A stretch of 64,000 nucleotides of DNA from Acidobacteriota bacterium. GTDB taxonomy: Bacteria; Acidobacteriota; Vicinamibacteria; Vicinamibacterales; CAVVIG01. Shown one piece after another: positions 25,966 through 36,616 of the stretch. The notes under the pieces were generated by a model, which made no database searches, was not told where the DNA came from, and saw only the letters and a list, made by a program, of their open reading frames with translations. The position numbers were made by a program, and so were the translations under genes. How positions within the stretch are numbered: position 1 is the first letter of the stretch; the number at the start of each line of letters is the position of its first letter. The DNA is taken from NCBI GenBank assembly GCA_016195265.1, contig JACPZW010000076.1, positions 24,442 to 88,441 of the forward strand, read 5' to 3'.

Positions 25966-27833
25966 GCCAGCTCTTCGGGTGGGTGCCCACCCACGGCGGT
26001 GACGCCGCTGGCGACGTCGTCGCCGGGATGAGCGCCGCCCTGCGCGTCGACGACGGCCAGCGCATTGGGACCTGGACGTTGCCCGGTATCGCCATCGGCG
26101 TGATCGAGCCGCCGGCCCTCTCCGACGAAACCGACGATCGGGAGCCCGCGGCGAGCGCAGACGGGCGGTTTCTTCTCTGGATGGCGGGGGAGGCGTATGT
26201 CAGCGGCGACGCCGCGCTGGCGCTGGCCGACGCGGCGGCGTCGCGCACCCGCGCGTTCCGCCGCGCGCTGCTCGATCGCTGGCTGCAGACGGGCGTGGAC
26301 GCCGTCCGGCGTCTTGACGGTGAATACCAGATCGCGGTCTGGGATGCGCGCGACCGCGCGCTCTCGCTCGTCAACGATCGGTTCGGCGGACTGCCGTGGT
26401 ACTGGGCGCAGGCGCCGTCGGGGTGGGCGTTCGCCGGCGGCGTGCGCGGCGTCCTGATGGCGCCGGGCGTCCGCGCCGAGCCCGACCTCGACGCGCTGCG
26501 CGAAGCCGTGACGTTCGGGGGATTCCGCCTCGCCGACCGCACCAACGTGGCGTCGGTCCGCATGGTGCCGGGCGCCACGGTCCAGACGATTCGGCCCGGA
26601 GCGCGGATCACGTCGCGCTACTGGACGTGGGCGGACATTGCCGCGCAGCCCGCGCGCGACCCCCGCGATCTCGTCCCCGAATTGCAGGCGCGCTGGAAGG
26701 CGGCGGTCGCGCGGCGGATGACGGACCGCGCGCGCTACGGCCAGACGCTGAGCGGCGGCCTCGACAGCCGGGCGATCCTCGCCGAAGCGTCGCCCGAGCG
26801 CGCGTGGACCGCCATCACGTTCGGCGTCCCCGGCTGCGACGATGAGAAGTACGCGGCGCGGGCGGCGGCGGCGGCCGGCGCGTCCTGGGAATTCCAGCCG
26901 CTGTACGCGGGCGACTGGCTGCACGAGCGCGGCGCCCACATTCAGCCGACCGACGGTCTGATCGAGCTGGGCGATCTCCAACACCTGGAGTCGCTGCCGC
27001 GACAGCGGGCACGGTTCGACGTGCACGTGTCGGGCTACGTCGGCGACGCGGTCAGCGGGCCGACGTTCGCCGCGGTCGCCACTCCGGCGGATGCGCTGCT
27101 GCAGCTGCCGTTCTACGGCACGTCGATCAGCCTCGACTACAATCTCGCGCTCGCGCGGGTCACCGATCTCACCGGCGCGCTCCACGGGGCACCGGCGCGG
27201 TACACGCTGTTCGAGCACAAGCTCCCGCAATCGACCAATCGATGGACGGCCGCCTGGCGTCCCTGGCTCCGTGTGCGCAAGCCGTTCGTCGATTACGCGT
27301 TCTTCGACTGGTGCCAGGGGCTGCCCGTGTCCGCGCGGCTGGAAGGGCAGCTGCACGAGCGCTGGCTTCGCGCGAGTTATCCGGCGTGCTTCGCGTCGAT
27401 TCCCAATCACAAGACCGGGATGCCGGTCCTCACGCCGCGCTGGCGCGTCCAGGCCGCGCGGCTACAGCGCGGCGCGTGGGCCCGGCTGATCCCCTACCTG
27501 CCCCGTACGGTTCGTCCGTCGCCCCGGATTCGCAGCTACGCCGACAACGATCGCGTCTGGCGGCGGCCGGACACGGTCGATGCGATCACGCGGACGATCC
27601 TGAAACCCGACGGTCTCGCTGTCGGCGTCTTCGGCCGCGCGTTGCTGTCGGCGCTGATCGCGCCATGGGTCGCGGCCGCGGCGGCGCCGGCACAGGTGAT
27701 TGGCGCGTTGTACGTCTTTGAGGCCTATCACGCGGGCCTGGAGAGACACCTCCGCGAAGCTCGACAAAAGTCTGAAGTCTCAAGGCTGAAGTCTCAAGAC
27801 GCTCACACTTCAGCCTTCAGACTTCAGACTTAA
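25962..27833 (+). CDS. Asparagine-synthase-like protein lacking the glutaminase cysteine
   Basis: This 623-residue protein has the overall AsnB layout: a glutaminase-like N-domain containing RLDGEYQIAVWDARDRALSLVNDRFGGLPW, and a synthetase domain with PP-loop LSGGLDSR near residue 262. The N-terminus is MSQLFGWVP, so the nucleophilic Cys2 is absent and glutamine hydrolysis is not expected. Relatives with this loss adenylate a carboxylate and join it to another amine, as in lasso cyclases and beta-lactam synthetases. Here it sits among glycosyltransferases, where such proteins are common but poorly understood. The last dozen or so codons are made by a dispersed repeat hairpin. The start is ATGA-coupled to the preceding gene. 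Confidence 0.82.
   Translation: MSQLFGWVPTHGGDAAGDVVAGMSAALRVDDGQRIGTWTLPGIAIGVIEPPALSDETDDREPAASADGRFLLWMAGEAYVSGDAALALADAAASRTRAFRRALLDRWLQTGVDAVRRLDGEYQIAVWDARDRALSLVNDRFGGLPWYWAQAPSGWAFAGGVRGVLMAPGVRAEPDLDALREAVTFGGFRLADRTNVASVRMVPGATVQTIRPGARITSRYWTWADIAAQPARDPRDLVPELQARWKAAVARRMTDRARYGQTLSGGLDSRAILAEASPERAWTAITFGVPGCDDEKYAARAAAAAGASWEFQPLYAGDWLHERGAHIQPTDGLIELGDLQHLESLPRQRARFDVHVSGYVGDAVSGPTFAAVATPADALLQLPFYGTSISLDYNLALARVTDLTGALHGAPARYTLFEHKLPQSTNRWTAAWRPWLRVRKPFVDYAFFDWCQGLPVSARLEGQLHERWLRASYPACFASIPNHKTGMPVLTPRWRVQAARLQRGAWARLIPYLPRTVRPSPRIRSYADNDRVWRRPDTVDAITRTILKPDGLAVGVFGRALLSALIAPWVAAAAAPAQVIGALYVFEAYHAGLERHLREARQKSEVSRLKSQDAHTSAFRLQT
27768..27831. repeat. Long hairpin repeat encoding the protein's C-terminus
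   Basis: Arms at 27768-27792 and 27807-27831 are complementary at 24 of 25 positions, with a 14-nt loop. The TAA stop begins at the end of the right arm. The unit (TTCAGACTTCAG-type) is related to the AT-rich repeats at 19911 and 47511. It may act as a transcription attenuator between the gene and the following one, but no U-tract follows. Confidence 0.85.
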
Positions 27834-27842
27834 GAAGTTCTT

Positions 27843-29015
27843 GTGAGAGTTCTTCACGTCTCGGCGTATTTCGCTCCGGCGTTCCGCTACGGCGGCCCGC
27901 CGCGCAGCATTCTCGGGCTGTGCCAGTCGCTGGTGCGCGCCGGCGTGGACCTCGAGGTGTTCACGACCATCGCCAACGGCGACGACCCGCTGCCGGCGGC
28001 GCCGCAGGGCGTTGAGTACGAAGGCGTGCGCGTCCGGTACTTCCCGCTGAGTTGGCCGCGGCGGTACTTACGTTCGGCGGCACTCGGACGCGCGATGACC
28101 GATGCGGCGTCCAACGCCGATCTCGTACACGTCCATGGGCTCTGGAACTTCACCGCGTGGGCCGGCGCCCGCGCGGCACGCGCCGCTGGCGTCCCCTATG
28201 TCGTCTCGCCCCGCGGCATGCTGCTCGCCGGCGCGCGCGCGCGCCACAACGGGATGAAGGCGATTGCGTGGCGCGGTGTCCAGCACGACGATCTGCGCGC
28301 CGCCACGTTCCTGCATGCGACGTCCGACACCGAGGCGGAGGGACTCGCCGGCCTCGGCCCGCGCGTCGTCACGATCGCCAACGGCGTGGATGCGAAGACG
28401 GCGACGTCCGCTCAGATCGCGCGGCTGCGGCAGCGGCTCGACATTCCCGCCGACGCCGACGTGATTGCGTTCATCGGACGCGTGCATCCGATCAAGCGTC
28501 TCGATCTTCTGGCGGGCGCGTTCAGGCAGCTGCGCCGCGGCGGCCGCCGCGCGTGGCTCGTGATCGCCGGGCCGGACGAAGGCGACCATCGCCGCCAGGT
28601 GGAGCCGCTCTTTCAAGACGTGGCGGACGGGGTGCGCTGGGCCGGCGCCGTGGAGGCCGAGGACAAGTGGGCGTTGCTCGCCGCGAGCCGCGTGCTCGTG
28701 CAGTGTTCGGATTCCGAGAGCTTCGGCCTCAGCGTCGCCGAGGCGCTGGCGTGCGGCGTGCCGGTCATCGTGACCGACCGCGGCGCGTGGGCGGCGGTGG
28801 CCGCGGCCGGCTGCGGCGAGGTCGTCGCGCATGATGGGGCGGCGATCGGCGACGTGCTCGAGCGATTGCTGGCGGAGCCCGTCGCCGCGCGCGAGATGGG
28901 GCGGCGCGGCCGCGAATGGGTGCGCCGCACGTTGGGGTGGACCGCCATCGGCCGTGCCATGCTGCGCGAATACGAATCGATTGCCGGACGCCGTCCGGCG
29001 GCGGCCGCCCAATGA
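27843..29015 (+). CDS. Glycosyltransferase, GT4 family
   Basis: This 390-residue GT-B enzyme has MRVLHVSAYFAPAFRYGGPP, then HVHGLWNFTAWAGARAA, SPRGMLLAGARAR and IAFIGRVHPIKRLDLL. The motif SESFGLSVAEALACGVPVIV gives an intact EX7E. It resembles WcaC/EpsD-type transferases. The GTG start follows nine bases after the previous stop, just past the repeat hairpin; no strong ribosome site is visible. The next gene overlaps by four bases. Confidence 0.88.
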   Translation: MRVLHVSAYFAPAFRYGGPPRSILGLCQSLVRAGVDLEVFTTIANGDDPLPAAPQGVEYEGVRVRYFPLSWPRRYLRSAALGRAMTDAASNADLVHVHGLWNFTAWAGARAARAAGVPYVVSPRGMLLAGARARHNGMKAIAWRGVQHDDLRAATFLHATSDTEAEGLAGLGPRVVTIANGVDAKTATSAQIARLRQRLDIPADADVIAFIGRVHPIKRLDLLAGAFRQLRRGGRRAWLVIAGPDEGDHRRQVEPLFQDVADGVRWAGAVEAEDKWALLAASRVLVQCSDSESFGLSVAEALACGVPVIVTDRGAWAAVAAAGCGEVVAHDGAAIGDVLERLLAEPVAAREMGRRGREWVRRTLGWTAIGRAMLREYESIAGRRPAAAAQ

Positions 29016-30073
29016 GGCCCGCGTTCCGATCCGTGCTGCTCACGCCGAATCTGCTCGGCGCCGACGGCGTCTCGTGCCTGTCGCGGCAGATCGCGCGCGC
29101 GCTGCCCGCACCCGTGCTGGTAATCAGCCTTCACGACGCGCCGGCGCCCGGCACGTCGGACCCGCTGCGGCGATCGGCGGGCGGCAGCCGCCTGCGATTC
29201 ATCGCCGAGGCGCTGCGCGTCGGCCTGTGGTGCGATCGGCGCACCGCCATCGTTTGCAGCCACCTGCATCTGGCGCCGATCGCGCGGCTGGTCGCCTGGC
29301 GCGGCGCGCGGGTGCTGTTCGTGCTGTGCGGCATCGAGGCGTGGGTCCGGCTGCGCGCCGTCGAGCGCTGGGCGCTGGCATCCGGATCGCTCGTCGCCAT
29401 CTCGCAGCACACCGTACACGGGTTCAAGGCGGCGAACCCGTCATTCGCGACGACGCCCGTCGCCGTCTGTCATCCGGGGCTGCCGCCGCGCGCCCCCGGC
29501 GTTGACGCCGCGGGCGACCCGCCCGGTGAGCCGGCGGCGCTGATCGTCGGCCGCATGTCCGCCGGCGAAGGTTACAAGGGGCACGAAGCGCTGATGCACG
29601 CGTGGCCGGCCGTGATCGCCCGTCATCCGGAGGCGCGACTCTGGATCGTCGGCGACGGCGACGATCGCCGGCGTCTCGAAGCGCTGGCCGACGAGCTCGG
29701 CCTGGGCGACGTCATCATCTTCACAGGCCGCGTGTCCGACGCGGAGCTGGATCGTCTGTACCGGCGCTGCCGGTTCTTCGTCATGCCGAGTCTGCAGGAA
29801 GGGTTCGGCCTCGTGTTCCTCGAAGCGATGCGCGCGCGGAAGGCCTGCATCGGCGCGCCCGGCGCCGCGGCGGAGATCATCGAGCACGGCGTGACGGGCT
29901 TCGTGGTGGATCCCGAGCGGTCCGGCGACTTGGTCGGCGCGCTGCTGCGCCTGTTCGGCGACTCGCAGGAGTGCGGGCGGCTGGGCCGCGCCGGCGCCGC
30001 GCGGTTCGCGGCGGAGTTCACGGACGCCAGCTTTGGCGTCCGGTTCGCCGCGCTTCTGCCGTATGCTGAGTGA
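29012..30073 (+). CDS. Glycosyltransferase, GT4 family
   Basis: This 353-residue GT-B enzyme has SVLLTPNLLGADGVSCLSRQ, then AALIVGRMSAGEGYKGHEALM, RLWIVGDGDDRRRLEALA and LQEGFGLVFLEAMRARKACIG, which holds the EX7E pair. The GEGYKGH stretch is common in GT4 enzymes of exopolysaccharide clusters. It probably adds a sugar to the lipid-linked unit. The ATG is coupled to the upstream stop. Confidence 0.88.
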   Translation: MRPAFRSVLLTPNLLGADGVSCLSRQIARALPAPVLVISLHDAPAPGTSDPLRRSAGGSRLRFIAEALRVGLWCDRRTAIVCSHLHLAPIARLVAWRGARVLFVLCGIEAWVRLRAVERWALASGSLVAISQHTVHGFKAANPSFATTPVAVCHPGLPPRAPGVDAAGDPPGEPAALIVGRMSAGEGYKGHEALMHAWPAVIARHPEARLWIVGDGDDRRRLEALADELGLGDVIIFTGRVSDAELDRLYRRCRFFVMPSLQEGFGLVFLEAMRARKACIGAPGAAAEIIEHGVTGFVVDPERSGDLVGALLRLFGDSQECGRLGRAGAARFAAEFTDASFGVRFAALLPYAE

Positions 30074-30076
30074 AAC

Positions 30077-31507
30077 ATGGGGCTGATCACCGAAACGGCC
30101 ATCGTGCTTCTCGGGTCGGCCCTCCTCGGAGGGATCACGGAGCAGTGGCTCATCGCCGCGTCCCTTCCGGTGCTCTGGACCGTGTGGCGGTTCCTGCGCT
30201 TCGACGATGGCCCGCCGGTACTCGCGTTCGCCTTGACTTTCCACTGGAGCCAGACGGTCATCGGCGTGTACTACTACGTCCTGACGGGGCGCGAACCGCT
30301 GGCGCTGCAGGCGGATCGGTACGTGGAGATGACGCTCATCAGTATGGCGTGCGTGGCGGTGTTTGTCGCCGGTCTGGCGATCGGCGCGCGGCTGGTCGCG
30401 CGGTGGCTGACGCCGCGGCCGGCGCGGGAGTTCGCCCTGGGGTGGAGCAGCCTGCTGATCTTCTACTTCGCGTTGCTGATCTTCCGCGGCTCGTTGCGTG
30501 AATTCGCGTGGAACATGAGTGCCGGCCTCACGCAGGGCATCCTCGCTCTCACGTACATGCGTTTTGGCCTTTTCTACCTCATTCTGCGGCGTCTGGTCAC
30601 GGCGCAGCGTTTCCTTTATGCCGCGGTCCTCATCGCGATCGAGCTCACGCTCGGCATGACGGGGTTCTTCGCCGAGTTCAAGGAGCCGATGTTCATCGCC
30701 GTGCTGGTGCTGGTCGAACAGTTCGACTATCGCCGTTCGAAGCATTGGGCCGCTCTGGCCGTCATCAGTGTGGTGATGGGCGTGGCCGGCGTGCTGTGGA
30801 TCGGCATCCGAACGACACAGCGCGAAACCTCCGAGTCGCGCCAAAGCACGAGCGTCACGGAGAAGCTCAGCTTCACATCGTCGCTCGCGCAGGACTGGTT
30901 CGCCGGGTCGATGACCGAGAAGCTGAACGCCGTCGATGGTTTCGTCGACCGGATGTGGGACGTCTACTATCCCGCGCTGGCGCTCGCGCGCGTCCCGGCG
31001 CTGCTGCCGCACACCGACGGCGCGCTGATGATGGGGGCGCTCACGCACGTGCTGACGCCGCGCATCCTCGTCCCAGACAAGGCGGACCTCGAGTCCGACA
31101 GCCTGCAGGTGCGACGCTACTCGGGCATCTGGGTGGCGGGACCCGAGCAGGGCACGACCATTTCGTTCGGCTATCCGATTCAGGGCTATATCGACTACGG
31201 CATACCTGGATTGTTCGTGCCGGTGTTGGTGTTCGCGATCTTCATGGGCGGCGTGTACCGGTTCTTCGTGCGGATCATACGGCACCGCGAGCTGGGCAAC
31301 GCCGTCGTGACGGTCATATTCTGGATGTCGCTGTATCAGGCCAACAAGTCCTGGCCGAAGCTGCTCGGGCTGGCGCTGACCATGATCGTCTACCTGGGCG
31401 GTTTCACGATCCTGCTCGATCGGTTCCTCTCCAGCAACGCGGATGCGATGGACGAGCTGGCGCGAGCGTCGCAGGACCGCACGCACGATCGCATCCGGAC
31501 GGCGTGA
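30077..31507 (+). CDS. Multi-pass membrane protein, probable polysaccharide polymerase (Wzy-like)
   Basis: This 476-residue protein has about ten hydrophobic helices and a large soluble loop around residues 255-355 (FTSSLAQDWFAG...QQGTTISFGYP-like region). This topology and its location among glycosyltransferases fit an O-antigen/EPS repeat-unit polymerase, a family poorly conserved in sequence. A loop of this kind usually holds the catalytic region. If it is a polymerase, a flippase would be expected but none is found. A weak -10-like TATGCT lies nine bases before the ATG. Confidence 0.6.
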   Translation: MGLITETAIVLLGSALLGGITEQWLIAASLPVLWTVWRFLRFDDGPPVLAFALTFHWSQTVIGVYYYVLTGREPLALQADRYVEMTLISMACVAVFVAGLAIGARLVARWLTPRPAREFALGWSSLLIFYFALLIFRGSLREFAWNMSAGLTQGILALTYMRFGLFYLILRRLVTAQRFLYAAVLIAIELTLGMTGFFAEFKEPMFIAVLVLVEQFDYRRSKHWAALAVISVVMGVAGVLWIGIRTTQRETSESRQSTSVTEKLSFTSSLAQDWFAGSMTEKLNAVDGFVDRMWDVYYPALALARVPALLPHTDGALMMGALTHVLTPRILVPDKADLESDSLQVRRYSGIWVAGPEQGTTISFGYPIQGYIDYGIPGLFVPVLVFAIFMGGVYRFFVRIIRHRELGNAVVTVIFWMSLYQANKSWPKLLGLALTMIVYLGGFTILLDRFLSSNADAMDELARASQDRTHDRIRTA

Positions 31508-31523
31508 ACTCCCCCAACACTCC

Positions 31524-33338
31524 GTGAGCACTGGGCTGGTCGTCGGGCTTAACGCGTATCACGGCGACGTGTCGGCCGTGCTCGTGCGTGACGGCCGGCT
31601 CGTGGCCGCGGTCGAAGAAGAGCGGTACCGCCGCGTGAAACACTACGCGGGGTTTCCCGATCGCGCGCTGGCCGAGTGCCTCCGCATGGGCGGCGTGCGC
31701 GCCGCCGACGTCGATCTGTTCGCCATTTCCAGGAACCCCCGCGCGCATCTCTGGCGCAAGGCGCTCTTCCTGCTGCGGCACCGGCCGAAGGACACCGTGG
31801 GGGATCGGGCCCGCAACATGTCGCGGATCCGCGCGCTGCCGGCGACGATTGCCGCCTCGGTCGGACTCGACGAGGCGCTGGTCCGCCCGCGCGTGCGGTT
31901 GGTCGAGCACCATCCGTCCCACGCCGCCAGTGCGGCCTTCGTGAGCCCGTTCGACTCGGCGGCCGTGTGCACCATCGACGGCTTCGGCGATTTCGTCAGC
32001 ACGTCGTGGGGACGGCTCGAAGGGCCGGCGCTGCGCACGGATCGGCGCGTCTTCTTTCCGCACTCGCTCGGGCTGCTGTACCTGGCGGTCACGCAGTTCC
32101 TCGGCTTTCCGAAGTACGGCGACGAGTTCAAGGTCATGGGCCTGGCGCCGTACGGCGAGCCGCGCTTCGTCCGTGAGTTGAGCACGCTCGTGCGCCTGAA
32201 CGACGATGGCGGATTCGCGCTCGATCTGTCGTACTTCCGCCACTGGTCCGACGGCGTGTCGATGACGTGGGAGGAGGGCGAGCCCACGATCGGCCCCGTG
32301 TTCACGCCGAAGCTCGAGGCGCTGCTCGGTCCGGCGCGGCGGCCCGATCAGCCGCTCGACGATCGGCACGAGGCCATTGCGGCGTCGCTGCAGGTCGTGT
32401 ACGAGACCGCGGCCATGCACGTCCTCAGCCACGTGCAGCGCGCCACGCGCGCGACCCGGTTGTGCCTGGCCGGCGGCTGCGCGATGAACAGCGTCGCCAA
32501 CGGCAAGATCCGCGAGCGCACGGATTTCCGCGAGGTGTTCATCCAGCCGGCGGCCGGCGACAACGGCACGGCGCTCGGCGCGGCGTTCCACGCGTGGCAC
32601 GCCTCGGGCGCGCGCCCGCGCGACTTCGTGATGGAGCACGGGTACTGGGGGCCGGAGTTCCCCGACGCGGAGATCGCCGCGGTGCTCGACGCCGAACACG
32701 CGTCGATCGCGCAGCATGGCTGCACGCGGCGCGCGTGGGCCGATCCCGCGGCGCTCGACACCTGGACGGCGTCGCAGATCGCCGACGGGCGCGTGATCGG
32801 CTGGTTCCAGGGGCGGATGGAGTGGGGCGCGCGGGCGCTCGGCAACCGCAGCATCCTCGCCGATCCGCGCCGCGCGGACATGCGCGAGATCATCAACACG
32901 CGGATCAAGTTCCGCGAGCGCTTCCGGCCGTTCGCGCCGTCGGTGCTTGAGCGCGCGCTCGACGAGTATTTCGTCGGCGGCGCGCCCGATCCGTTCATGC
33001 AGCAGGTCTATCCGGTGCGGCCCGAGAAACGCAGCGTCGTCCCGGCGATCACGCATGTGGATGGATCGGGACGGCTGCAGACCGTCAGCCAGCGGTCGAA
33101 CCCGCGCTACTGGAATCTGATCGCGGCGTTCGAGCGCGTCAGCGGCGTGCCGATGCTGCTCAACACGTCGTTCAACGAGAACGAGCCGATCGTCCTGCAG
33201 CCGCGGGAGGCGCTCGACTGTTTCCTGCGCACGCACATGGACGTCCTGGTGATGGGCTCGCACGTGCTCGAGCGCGCGCCCGCGGTTGAAGGTGCGCGCG
33301 ACCCTCACGATGACGTCCGCGCGACCGTCCGTGAGTAG
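31524..33338 (+). CDS. Carbamoyltransferase, NodU/CmcH family
   Basis: This 604-residue enzyme starts VVGLNAYHGDVSAVLVRDG and has LVEHHPSHAASAAF and CTIDGFGDF in the N-terminal Kae1-like domain. LCLAGGCAMNSVANGKI follows, and the C-terminal domain has WFQGRMEWGARALGNRSIL and NTSFNENEPIV. The family carbamoylates hydroxyls using carbamoyl phosphate and ATP, with Nod-factor and antibiotic examples. Here it likely O-carbamoylates a sugar of the glycan. I chose GTG 31524 because residues upstream do not match the family. The gene is followed by a long repeat-filled gap, ending this coupled block. Confidence 0.9.
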   Translation: MSTGLVVGLNAYHGDVSAVLVRDGRLVAAVEEERYRRVKHYAGFPDRALAECLRMGGVRAADVDLFAISRNPRAHLWRKALFLLRHRPKDTVGDRARNMSRIRALPATIAASVGLDEALVRPRVRLVEHHPSHAASAAFVSPFDSAAVCTIDGFGDFVSTSWGRLEGPALRTDRRVFFPHSLGLLYLAVTQFLGFPKYGDEFKVMGLAPYGEPRFVRELSTLVRLNDDGGFALDLSYFRHWSDGVSMTWEEGEPTIGPVFTPKLEALLGPARRPDQPLDDRHEAIAASLQVVYETAAMHVLSHVQRATRATRLCLAGGCAMNSVANGKIRERTDFREVFIQPAAGDNGTALGAAFHAWHASGARPRDFVMEHGYWGPEFPDAEIAAVLDAEHASIAQHGCTRRAWADPAALDTWTASQIADGRVIGWFQGRMEWGARALGNRSILADPRRADMREIINTRIKFRERFRPFAPSVLERALDEYFVGGAPDPFMQQVYPVRPEKRSVVPAITHVDGSGRLQTVSQRSNPRYWNLIAAFERVSGVPMLLNTSFNENEPIVLQPREALDCFLRTHMDVLVMGSHVLERAPAVEGARDPHDDVRATVRE

Positions 33339-33404
33339 CCCGTTCTCGGTGATTCGGGACCCACGACGATCATCGCAGAGCCCGCTGAAACTGCAGGATG
33401 AGAA

Positions 33405-35976
<2,572 letters not shown>

Positions 35977-35980
<4 letters not shown>

Positions 35981-36582
35981 TCAAGCGCCTCTTCGACGTG
36001 CTGCTCTCGGCGATCGGGCTGATCGTCTCGGCCCCGCTCTGGCTGCTGATTCCGATCGCGATCAAGATCGAGGACGGCGGGGCCGTCCTCTTCCCGCAGG
36101 ATCGCGTCGGCCTCGGCGGCCGCGTCTTCAAGGCGCTGAAGTTCCGGTCGATGGTGACCGATGCCGAGGCACGTTTCGGGCCGCTGCAGGCGGCCGAGCG
36201 CGACCCGCGCGTGACGCGCGTGGGGCGTCTTCTGCGCGGGACCGCGATGGACGAGCTGCCGCAGCTCTGGAACATTCTCGTTGGCGACATGAGCTTCGTC
36301 GGCCCGCGCCCGCTGCGTCCGGGCGAAGTCGAGGTACGCGGCGACGGGCGTCTGATTCCGCTGGCCGACATCCCAGGCTACGCCGAGCGCCATCGGGTGC
36401 GGCCGGGCCTCACCGGGCTGACGCAGGTGTATGCGCCGCGCGACATTTCCCGCACCAGCAAGTTCCGGCTCGATCGCCTGTACATAGCCCGCGCCGGGTT
36501 CTGGCTCGACCTCAAACTGATCCTCGTGTCGTTCTGGATCACGGGCCGCGGCGCGTGGGAAACGCGCGAACGCAAGGTGTGA
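35977..36582 (+). CDS. Undecaprenyl-phosphate sugar phosphotransferase (initiating enzyme)
   Basis: This 201-residue protein is the minimal catalytic form of the PglC/WcaJ family. An N-terminal membrane hairpin (FDVLLSAIGLIVSAPLWLL) is followed by VLFPQDRVGLGGRVFKALKFRSM, DELPQLWNILVGDMSFVGPRP and RPGLTGLTQV. It transfers a sugar-1-phosphate to undecaprenyl phosphate and so starts repeat-unit assembly at the inner membrane. The GTG start overlaps the previous stop. It is the last gene of the main polysaccharide operon, and a new promoter overlaps its stop codon. Confidence 0.92.
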
Positions 36583-36606
36583 CTCGCCTGACGAGACGCA
36601 TATAAT
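36579..36606 (+). promoter_or_regulatory. Promoter of the RiPP operon
   Basis: A consensus -10 box TATAAT (36601-36606) is preceded, after a 16-bp spacer, by GTGACT (36579-36584, four of six matches to TTGACA). The -35 box straddles the stop codon of the sugar transferase. Transcription would start around 36613, after the upstream ATG at 36605 and just before the ATG at 36617, so the mRNA would be nearly leaderless. Confidence 0.6.
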
Positions 36607-36616
36607 GACCCCACGC

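Noticed and set aside
36605..36616. ATG 36605 as the start of the flavoprotein
   Set aside because: It overlaps the TATAAT -10 box, has no ribosome site, and the FAD motif begins at the normal distance from ATG 36617. It remains possible if transcription comes from upstream.
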